A stretch of 14,756 nucleotides of DNA from Pseudomonadota bacterium (GTDB taxonomy: Bacteria; Pseudomonadota; Alphaproteobacteria; RF32; CAG-239): NCBI GenBank assembly GCA_021617435.1, contig JAJWCP010000022.1:1-14756 (forward strand). Reading direction: 5' to 3'. The notes below the pieces were generated by a model. It saw nothing but the letters and a program-made list of their open reading frames with translations, was not told the DNA's origin and ran no database searches. Position numbers and translations under genes: made by a program. Within the stretch, counting starts at the first letter, position 1; every line of letters starts with the position of its first letter. Positions 1 through 6,542 of this stretch are shown piece by piece.

Positions 1-116
1 TTACAATACTCCATTTAAGTAAAAAATATAAACAAATTGTGTTAAAAAGATTTTAACCAGTTGAAATTTTCTGAAAATTTTGCCAAACTTTAAGCCACAT
101 AAGGAATATCGGCAAA

Positions 117-917
117 ATGGAAAACAAACTAAAGGCTTCAGCGCTGAAGGCGCCTAAAGAAATTTATAATAAAAGTTGCGTTTCAGCGGTGTGCTCCGGC
201 ACAACCGGAATCGGCAAAACATGGTTTGCTACCGCTTTATGCCACGCGTTAAGCTTAATGAAAAAAAATGTGCTTTACTTTGACGCTGATTGCGGGCTTG
301 AAAATATATCATATCAAAACAATTTGGAAATAAGTACTCCTTATAGCTCATTAATCAGCGGAAAAATCACGCTTAACAACGCAGTCTTTCATTTTGAGCG
401 CGGTAAATTTGATGTCATTTCATCCCCTTCGGGCGAAGACGCTTTAACCACGGCGCCGGTCGGCAGAGCGCAAATTTTAGCCGGTGATTTAGCGCACTTA
501 GCGCAATATTACGATTATGTTTTTATTGATTGTTCCGATGACGGGTGTAAACAACTTAATCCGTTTTTCAATATTTGCAAAAATATAATCATCATCGTAA
601 ACGCTTGCTCTTCCTCTTCCATAGCCGCATTTAAAAAAATTGAGGAATTGCAGGCCATTGCTCCGCGCGCTAAATTTAACATTGTTATAAATCGGGCATT
701 ATCGTATGAGGAAGGGCGGCAAACGTACAAAACGCTATTGAAAGCAAGCAAAGAATATATTAAAGTTGATTTAAATTTGCTTGGAATAATTCGGCAAGAT
801 GCCCGTATCAGAGATTCGGTTATTAACAAAGCATTGTTACTGAACCGCTATGCAAAATGCGAGGGCGCCGAAGATTCCGTTGCCGTTGCTCGCCGGTTTT
901 TGGAGGAACAATCATGA
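117..917 (+). CDS. MinD/FlhG-like P-loop ATPase (ParA superfamily), 266 aa
   Basis: This is a cytoplasmic ATPase of the SIMIBI/ParA class, the group that positions division sites, flagella or other polar structures. The P-loop reads TTGIGKT at residues 29-35, with Walker lysine K34. A FDADCGLEN segment (D56, D58) follows, then the Walker B strand VFID ending at D138. The C-terminal part, with LLGIIRQDARIRDSV, resembles the end of FlhG/MinD proteins. The deviant Walker A motif of this family normally starts with a signature lysine (KGGxGKT); here that position is Thr29. Length is normal for FlhG/MinD. An AAGGA at 101-105 precedes the ATG by 11 bases. The stop overlaps the next start (ATGA), so the two genes are probably translationally coupled. 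No flagellar gene is visible, so a flagellar role is unproven. ATPase family: confident. Cellular role: unknown. Confidence 0.8.
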   Translation: MENKLKASALKAPKEIYNKSCVSAVCSGTTGIGKTWFATALCHALSLMKKNVLYFDADCGLENISYQNNLEISTPYSSLISGKITLNNAVFHFERGKFDVISSPSGEDALTTAPVGRAQILAGDLAHLAQYYDYVFIDCSDDGCKQLNPFFNICKNIIIIVNACSSSSIAAFKKIEELQAIAPRAKFNIVINRALSYEEGRQTYKTLLKASKEYIKVDLNLLGIIRQDARIRDSVINKALLLNRYAKCEGAEDSVAVARRFLEEQS

Positions 918-2083
918 TTTTTGACCCTTTGGGCTATTACCGTTGCTTAAACGCCGATTACAACACCGATGAAAAGATTTTAAAAATCAATTATCGTGAA
1001 AAAGCTAAGTTTTGGCATCCTGACCATAACAAGGCGGAAAACGCATTGGAAGAATTTCAAAAAATTTCAATCGCTTATGAAATTTTAAAAGATGTTAAAA
1101 CTCGCACACTTTATAATTTACTGGCACTTGCTTATGACGCGGCAACTTTTCCGGACATGAAAAGTCTTAAATTATACAAAGCCGCCAACGGCGATGAAAA
1201 TCCGTTTCTGCGAGTGTTTAATTTGCAAAAAATTGTTTGGAATAAACTCCCTGAAATTAAAGAAGAAAAACTTATCGGAACATTTAAGGACGCGCAGAAG
1301 TTTATCAGCAATGTAACCCGTCATAATTGGCTTAAAGGTTGGTGGTCGCTAACAGGCGCAAAGCTTACTGTTAAAGCGCTTAAAAACAATTTTTACAACA
1401 TCGGGCAAAACACCGCCGATAATTTTAAAATGCTTATACACAATGCGGCGGTTTATTATGACATCGGCAAAACCGACAAAGCCAAACTTTCAGCCCTGCA
1501 GGCGCTTGAATACGCCACAGCAGAGCAAAAGGCCTTGCTGTTGCCGTTTATTGAGTTGTTGCCGCCGGTAAATACGGCTATTCCGCAATGGAATTATCAG
1601 GAACTTAAAAAAATTCAGCTCAAAATTCCGCTGGCAGTTGGCACGGGCGCTATTTTAGCCGCGGTTATCGCCGTCGCGCCGCTGTTGTTGCAACTTGTGC
1701 CCGAAAAATATACTGAAGATGATAAAATTGCTTATTATCGGCAGGTTAAATTTAACACCGGCGCCAAGACGGTAGACGATGTGGTGGTTTCAAAAATATT
1801 TAATATTCCGGTTGACACTTCCGACACAAAACAGCTTTTTCATCTTAAAAGCAGCGCGGATATTATGTATGGTCCGTCAGAAGAATTTGACGTTTTAACC
1901 ACCGGCAAACGCGGGCAAACAGTCAGAGTTACCGGATACTCGCCTGATGAAGAATGGTTCAGAGTTATGCTTGACAACGGCGAAATGGGTTTTATAAAAA
2001 AGCAATACTTAAAAAAAGGTATCGGCGCGGAAATTCCGACCGGAAGCAAAATATATAACGTAACCTCAAATAATGAAAGATAA
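914..2083 (+). CDS. Membrane-anchored J-domain protein with C-terminal bacterial SH3 domain, 389 aa
   Basis: The N-terminus (about residues 1-65) is a J domain, the module that stimulates DnaK ATPase; the HPD tripeptide lies at 35-37, inside FWHPDHNK. A helical middle region of about 170 residues follows. One hydrophobic segment spans about 239-262. Residues about 308-370 look like a bacterial SH3 domain (pattern ADIMYGPSEEFDVL, then EEWFRVML and GEMGFIKKQYL). Lysines before the helix and acidic residues after it predict J domain in the cytoplasm and SH3 in the periplasm. I chose the ATG at 914 over an in-frame one at 857: GGAGG at 902-906 sits 7 bases upstream, the ATGA overlap with the ATPase stop is typical of coupling, and the extra N-terminus is arginine-rich and unlike a J domain. 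The partner is unknown; the SH3 domain may bind cell wall. Confidence 0.82.
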   Translation: MIFDPLGYYRCLNADYNTDEKILKINYREKAKFWHPDHNKAENALEEFQKISIAYEILKDVKTRTLYNLLALAYDAATFPDMKSLKLYKAANGDENPFLRVFNLQKIVWNKLPEIKEEKLIGTFKDAQKFISNVTRHNWLKGWWSLTGAKLTVKALKNNFYNIGQNTADNFKMLIHNAAVYYDIGKTDKAKLSALQALEYATAEQKALLLPFIELLPPVNTAIPQWNYQELKKIQLKIPLAVGTGAILAAVIAVAPLLLQLVPEKYTEDDKIAYYRQVKFNTGAKTVDDVVVSKIFNIPVDTSDTKQLFHLKSSADIMYGPSEEFDVLTTGKRGQTVRVTGYSPDEEWFRVMLDNGEMGFIKKQYLKKGIGAEIPTGSKIYNVTSNNER

Positions 2084-2091
2084 ATATAATC

Positions 2092-3216
2092 ATGGCTCTT
2101 AAATTTGAAATTTTGAAAACAAACGGCAAAACCCGTTTAGGTAAACTTTACACTAAACACGGCGTTGTCAACACTCCGGCGTTTATGCCTGTGGGCACCT
2201 GCGGAACAGTAAAAGCCATGATGCCGGAATCGGTTGCGGCAACCGGAGCAGAAATTTTGCTCAATAACACCTATCACTTAATGCTGCGACCGGGGGCTGA
2301 TTTGGTTGAAAAAATGGGCGGAATGCACAAATTTATGCATTGGGATAAGCCGATATTGACCGATTCAGGCGGGTTTCAAGTTATGAGCTTAACCGGATTG
2401 CGCAAACTGACGGAAGACGGTGTTACTTTCCGCTCGCACGTTGATGGTAAAAAGTTCTTTTTAAGCCCTGAAGAATCAATGAAAATTCAGCACAAACTGG
2501 ATTCAAACATTACCATGTGTTTAGATGAGTGCACTCCGTTTCCGGCCACTTATGAGCAAGCCAAAAAATCTATGCAGATGTCTATGCGGTGGGCAAAGCG
2601 CAGTCGCGACGCTTTTATTGACCGCGACGGATACGGAATTTTCGGTATCCAACAAGGCAGTGTTTTTAAAGATTTGCGCGATGAATCGGCGCAAAAGCTC
2701 ACTGAAATAGGGTTTGACGGTTATGCCATCGGCGGTTTGGCAGTTGGAGAAGGGCAAGAAAAAATGTTTGAGGTGCTTGATTACGCGCCGGTTTCATTGC
2801 CTTCGGACAAGCCTCGTTACTTAATGGGCGTGGGGCGTCCGGACGATATTGTCGGCGCGGTTTTGCGCGGAGTTGATATGTTTGACTGCGTTATGCCAAC
2901 CCGCTCGGGGCGCACGGCGCAAGCATTTACCAAATACGGGCCGGTTAATATTAAAAACGCGCGACATCGTGAAGATAACCGCCCGTTAGAAGCTGATTGC
3001 GACTGCCCGCTCTGCCGCAATTTCAACCGCGCTTATATTCATCATTTGCAAAAATGCAATGAAATACTTGCCGTGATGCTCTTGACATGGCATAATATCA
3101 GATATTATCAGCGCCTTATGCAAGGTTTGCGCAACGCGATTGCTACTGACACATTATCAGAATTTTGCGCTGAATTTTACGCTAATCAAGCCAAAGGCGA
3201 TTTTGAGGAGATTTAA
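2092..3216 (+). CDS. tgt: Queuine tRNA-ribosyltransferase (TGT), 374 aa
   Basis: TGT exchanges guanine 34 for preQ1 in tRNAs with GUN anticodons (Asp, Asn, His, Tyr), a step of queuosine synthesis. Family signatures are present. DSGGFQVMSL carries the general-base aspartate D91. DMFDCVMPTRSGR carries the nucleophile D265. FGIQQGS and GGLAVGE contribute to the base-binding pocket. The zinc site is complete: C303, C305, C308 and H334, matching the CxCx2Cx25H spacing of the family. Length is that of full bacterial TGT. The ATG follows the upstream stop by 8 bases with only a weak purine-rich ribosome binding site, so it probably depends on translation of the gene before it. No other queuosine gene (queA, queC-F, queG) lies in the window. 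Very sure. Confidence 0.98.
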   Translation: MALKFEILKTNGKTRLGKLYTKHGVVNTPAFMPVGTCGTVKAMMPESVAATGAEILLNNTYHLMLRPGADLVEKMGGMHKFMHWDKPILTDSGGFQVMSLTGLRKLTEDGVTFRSHVDGKKFFLSPEESMKIQHKLDSNITMCLDECTPFPATYEQAKKSMQMSMRWAKRSRDAFIDRDGYGIFGIQQGSVFKDLRDESAQKLTEIGFDGYAIGGLAVGEGQEKMFEVLDYAPVSLPSDKPRYLMGVGRPDDIVGAVLRGVDMFDCVMPTRSGRTAQAFTKYGPVNIKNARHREDNRPLEADCDCPLCRNFNRAYIHHLQKCNEILAVMLLTWHNIRYYQRLMQGLRNAIATDTLSEFCAEFYANQAKGDFEEI

Positions 3217-3218
3217 TA

Positions 3219-4184
3219 ATGACTGATGTGTGCAAGAATCAGGAACATATGTTAAGCTCATTTATTGAAGAAAACAAAAAAGAGGGCATCAGAGTTTTTG
3301 TTGCCGGAGGTTCGCGCTCAGGCAATGACCAAATTTACAAAGAAGAAGCTTATAACTTGGGGCGCCAAATTGTAAAAATGGATTTCAGGCTTGATTTCGG
3401 GCTTTCAAACTGCGGCATAATGGGAGCAGTTGCCCGCGGCGTGCTTGACGGTTGGAACAAAAAGCAATGCGCGGCTGAAGAAACACCGATTCAGGGCATT
3501 ACCACCAAAGAATATTTTAAACTGTATCCTTCTGATGATGATTTAATTGCCAAAACTGAAGTAATTTTGGCGCAAACCTTAGAAGAGCGCAAACAAAAGT
3601 TGCTTGGCGCTGATTTTGTGGTGTTTGCTCCCGGCGGCGTTGGCACCTTAGATGAGCTTGCATATGACTGTGTTGCCATGCAAGACGGTTTGCTTGCCAT
3701 GAAACCGTTTATATTTTATAACATTAACGGATTTTTCCACCACTTGCTGGAATTTTTAAAGTCATTAAGCGCGGAGGGTTTTTCAGATCCGGTGCCGTTT
3801 ATTGTGGTGGATAACAGTCAAGAGCTTGAAATTGCGTTCCGGCTCTTAAAACTGCGTTATAACAAATGCGATGACGGGCGCGAGGCTTATGCCAACGCGC
3901 GGCAACTGGTTTATGAACTGCCTTATTTTATTAAACGTAAAGAAAATAAAAAAGTTTTGCTTGAGGATATTTGGGCGGAAATTCAGCAAATACACACTTC
4001 CGGCACTTTGGAAGAGCGTCAGGTTTTGGCAGCCGAAATTGAAACCGCGTATCTTGAAAAAGAAATTGAACGCATGTATGACCGTTTGGCAAAATCAGGA
4101 CGCGACACATCAGTTGTCAGCGATAAACTTACCCGCTTAAAGCTACGCCGTCAAAACGCGCAAAAGCACATTCCTAATTTGTGA
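3219..4184 (+). CDS. LOG-family Rossmann nucleotide-binding protein with long C-terminal extension, 321 aa
   Basis: LOG proteins are Rossmann-fold enzymes; characterised members release the base from nucleoside 5'-monophosphates, and many older records call them lysine decarboxylases. The core shows VFVAGGSRSG near the N-terminus, the R124-K125 pair in LEERKQKLL, and the signature PGGVGTLDE at 138-146. Typical members are about 180-220 residues. This one adds roughly 100 residues, charged and predicted helical (for example AYLEKEIERMYDRLAK), with no domain I recognise. The start is 2 bases after the tgt stop, with GAGGAG at 3205-3210 spaced 8 bases from the ATG, giving tight coupling. A true phosphoribohydrolase activity is plausible because the motif is intact, but the substrate cannot be read from sequence. 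It is the last gene of its operon; a terminator follows 18 bases later. Confidence 0.85.
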   Translation: MTDVCKNQEHMLSSFIEENKKEGIRVFVAGGSRSGNDQIYKEEAYNLGRQIVKMDFRLDFGLSNCGIMGAVARGVLDGWNKKQCAAEETPIQGITTKEYFKLYPSDDDLIAKTEVILAQTLEERKQKLLGADFVVFAPGGVGTLDELAYDCVAMQDGLLAMKPFIFYNINGFFHHLLEFLKSLSAEGFSDPVPFIVVDNSQELEIAFRLLKLRYNKCDDGREAYANARQLVYELPYFIKRKENKKVLLEDIWAEIQQIHTSGTLEERQVLAAEIETAYLEKEIERMYDRLAKSGRDTSVVSDKLTRLKLRRQNAQKHIPNL

Positions 4185-4201
4185 AAAAATAGTAATTATA
4201 T

Positions 4202-4232
4202 AAAAAACTCCGAAAAATTTCGGAGTTTTTTT
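4202..4232. terminator. Bidirectional Rho-independent terminator
   Basis: ACTCCGAA at 4207-4214 pairs with TTCGGAGT at 4219-4226, around an AAAT tetraloop. There is an A run on the left (4202-4207) and a T run on the right (to 4232), so the hairpin ends in U's when transcribed from either strand. It lies between the convergent ends of the LOG gene (+, ends 4184) and the cysteine-rich gene (-, ends 4246) and can stop both. Confidence 0.9.
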
Positions 4233-4245
4233 AGTAAGAAATTTT

Positions 4246-6474
4246 TTAGTTACAAGACGATACACTGGTGCCGTATTTGCAGTAACAGTCGCCAAAGTGA
4301 CTACTACTAGAACACGAGACGGCATTCCATGCATAGCAGACGCCATATCTACCTTCTGCATCATGCAATATAGCAGTCCTAGCGCTATTATAAATCATGG
4401 TAGTGGACGAATAACCGGTAAGAGGGCATATCGCGCTACAGTCATTTATTCTGGTGAATATAGCGCCGCTTAAACCTGCGTCTTCACAAGCCACGCAGTC
4501 ATAGCAGTCAGTCTTTGTATTACCAAGATAGACTTGTTTCGCTTTACATAAAAGTCCAATATCTGTTCTTACATCTTGCATATGATGGTCTTTACAAGTT
4601 TTAGCGGTACAAGTACCAAGAATATGGTCGCCGTAATAGCAAGCTGAGAAATTCCACCCCTCTGCGCCACCAATACCGCATTTATCTATGGAAGTGTGAT
4701 GAACGTTACCGGAACAAGGTCTTTCGGTACACTTACCACAACCGTTAGATGAAGAGAAAATCCAGCCCGCGGCACCTACTGAGCCGTTGCCGCAATCAGC
4801 AACACTCTTAATATCCTTAGAAGATCCATCAGGACAAGATTTTTCAACGCACATACCACAGAGCGGGTTATCCGGGTCTTGTTTGAAAGAATAACCGGCG
4901 GAGCAATCCGTTTCTGAGGTAATAGTATCAGAGTAGCCTGCCGAACAAGGAGATTTGTCGCATTTTTTACACTCTTGTTCACCGGAGTAACCGTTGGTAA
5001 CAATTTCATAACCTGCTTCACAAGTGGTGACATCGGTTGAGTAGCCGACTTCACAAGATTTAGCTGTACACTTATAGCAATCAGTGCTGTCATACTTATC
5101 TGTTAAATCTAAGCTCCAACCGGCAGAGCCTTTGTTGTAACAGTCATCAGCCGTTTTAGCGTACCCGGTCGGGCAGGTTGACAAAATACATCCTGTACCG
5201 GCAGCATTTTTTTGATAGCCGGTTTTGCACTTCCAACCTATATGAACAGTGGTGGTAATACCACATGAATCGCATGATCCGCTAACCCATTCCGCATTAT
5301 CAGGCAATGAGCCGGTATATTCATTATCGCAAACACGGGTGCATTTACATTCAGAGCAACCAAATGCGTCATAACCACCTAATGACCAGTTGCCCGCTTT
5401 GCCACCGGAACACTCTTTTATAGTCTTGCCATATCCGGTTGCGCAAGCATACGGGTTATAGCATCCGTTGCCGTCTGCTCTGCACAGCGAGCCAAAGTAA
5501 TAAGTTTCGCATTCTGAGGCGGTTGTATAAGTACAAGTATCGCCGGTATCTTCAATGCCGCTCTCACAATAAACCATGGCGTGATCAAACGGGCAACGAT
5601 ACGGCTCCGAACCATCTTTACATTTAACGCCGGTCTCAGCTGAGCCGGTATCGTAACCTAAGGTATTGCAATCAACTGTTAAGTTGGTGCAATCGGTTGC
5701 GGCGTCATACCCTTGCCAGAAGTTGTCAAAGTCGCTCTGGTATGAAATAGTGCATTGCGGTTCCGGTTTTGGTTTGCACTCTGCGCCAGTCCAACAGTAT
5801 TTTGAATTGCTGCCAGGGAGTTGAACTTTAGTACCTAAATTGAGGCAATCATATTCACAACGACTTGGGCATTTAATATCAGAAAGTGAAACTTCAGTGT
5901 AACCGCTGCTACACTGACAGTCTTTATAAAATCTTTTACCCTCGTCATCAACACAATAACCGCCGGTACCGTTGGTTATACCGGTGCCGGTACATGTCTC
6001 TTTATACGGATCATGGCATTCGCATTCAGTATATTTTTTTGTGCCATCAGCGGGCTCAACGCATACGTCAGAAGGATATTTAGGTACTGAATTAGATTTA
6101 CATTCATGGTATTTGTCTAAGCAAACAACATTTTTGCAACATCTGTCACATAATAAAGAGCCGTTAGGATTATCAGCGCATTTGTACTTGGTTGTATCAA
6201 CAGTTCTGAAATCAGTGTATCCGGAAGGACAGGTGCCTTCTTCATAATAGTTACCGGTGGCATCATTACAAACCACATTACCGTAAACTAAGCCTTTGCA
6301 AAGTTGACTTTCATGATACCAACTGCTGTTTTGGTCGCGGCAAGGCGTGGTTTTATCAACTGCAAACTTACCTTCCTGGCACTCTGTATCTGCCAAAAAA
6401 CACACAGCGGCAAGCGTAGACGATGAATATATCACTCCTGCAAGTGCAAAAAAGAGAGCTAACAACCGTTTCAT
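4246..6474 (-). CDS. Secreted cysteine-rich repeat protein, expressed copy, 742 aa
   Basis: This is a large exported protein of unknown function. Starting at 6474 it has a clear signal peptide: KR, then a hydrophobic stretch (LLALFFALAGVIY), then SSSTLA, with likely cleavage after A22. GGGAG lies just upstream. A longer in-frame start at 6507 would put 11 extra residues ahead of the signal and is less likely. The mature part is dense in cysteine and glycine, with repeated modules of the type CxAGYSxxITSETDCSAGY and GSAGWSL. No transmembrane segment or LPXTG-like anchor is seen. Disulfide-stabilised, it is probably on the cell surface or released. Residues about 477-550 lie in a perfect inverted repeat shared with the neighbouring gene. 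The last 192 residues are a distinct tail with a KTC-DH-GN-DCYDCV-C pattern that is also found, diverged, in the neighbour. An adhesin or variable antigen is possible, but this is inference. Confidence 0.8.
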   Translation of the reverse strand: MKRLLALFFALAGVIYSSSTLAAVCFLADTECQEGKFAVDKTTPCRDQNSSWYHESQLCKGLVYGNVVCNDATGNYYEEGTCPSGYTDFRTVDTTKYKCADNPNGSLLCDRCCKNVVCLDKYHECKSNSVPKYPSDVCVEPADGTKKYTECECHDPYKETCTGTGITNGTGGYCVDDEGKRFYKDCQCSSGYTEVSLSDIKCPSRCEYDCLNLGTKVQLPGSNSKYCWTGAECKPKPEPQCTISYQSDFDNFWQGYDAATDCTNLTVDCNTLGYDTGSAETGVKCKDGSEPYRCPFDHAMVYCESGIEDTGDTCTYTTASECETYYFGSLCRADGNGCYNPYACATGYGKTIKECSGGKAGNWSLGGYDAFGCSECKCTRVCDNEYTGSLPDNAEWVSGSCDSCGITTTVHIGWKCKTGYQKNAAGTGCILSTCPTGYAKTADDCYNKGSAGWSLDLTDKYDSTDCYKCTAKSCEVGYSTDVTTCEAGYEIVTNGYSGEQECKKCDKSPCSAGYSDTITSETDCSAGYSFKQDPDNPLCGMCVEKSCPDGSSKDIKSVADCGNGSVGAAGWIFSSSNGCGKCTERPCSGNVHHTSIDKCGIGGAEGWNFSACYYGDHILGTCTAKTCKDHHMQDVRTDIGLLCKAKQVYLGNTKTDCYDCVACEDAGLSGAIFTRINDCSAICPLTGYSSTTMIYNSARTAILHDAEGRYGVCYAWNAVSCSSSSHFGDCYCKYGTSVSSCN
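4824..5047 (-). repeat. 224-bp perfect inverted repeat, left copy
   Basis: The reverse complement of this segment is identical, base for base by eye, to 7028-7251. It encodes about 74 residues of the expressed cysteine-rich protein. Identity stops abruptly on both sides: GTC versus ACC codons at one edge, and GGATCT versus GGATTT at the other. The flanking coding sequence is related but clearly diverged. Such sharp edges suggest recent recombination or gene conversion. Confidence 0.95.
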
Positions 6475-6513
6475 GATAATTCTCCCAAGTATAAAGCGCT
6501 TTAACATGGTTAT

Positions 6514-6542
6514 ATGATATAATGTTTTTTAAAAATAGTCAA
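6514..6542 (-). promoter_or_regulatory. Promoter of the expressed cysteine-rich gene
   Basis: On the minus strand, TTGACT (6542-6537) and TATCAT (6519-6514) are separated by 17 bases, each one mismatch from the sigma-70 consensus. Transcription would start about 30 bases before the ATG at 6474, leaving room for the GGGAG ribosome binding site. The promoter overlaps the first codons of the divergent ORF at 6522 and lies inside the segment bounded by the 224-bp inverted repeats. Confidence 0.7.

Noticed and set aside
42..56. Palindrome TTAAAA-AGA-TTTTAA before the first gene
   Set aside because: AT-only palindromes are expected by chance in such AT-rich DNA; no regulator or promoter geometry supports an operator, and no convincing promoter is visible in 1-116.
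857..913. In-frame upstream start for the J-domain gene
   Set aside because: It adds an arginine- and cysteine-rich stretch unlike a J domain and lies deep in the ATPase gene; the ATG at 914 has GGAGG and an ATGA overlap.
6475..6507. Longer start for the expressed cysteine-rich protein
   Set aside because: It would put 11 residues before a clear signal peptide, and the ATG at 6474 has a good ribosome binding site.
6518..6523. Plus-strand TATAAT as a promoter for the truncated gene
   Set aside because: It overlaps the start codon at 6522 and has no -35 element at a suitable distance.
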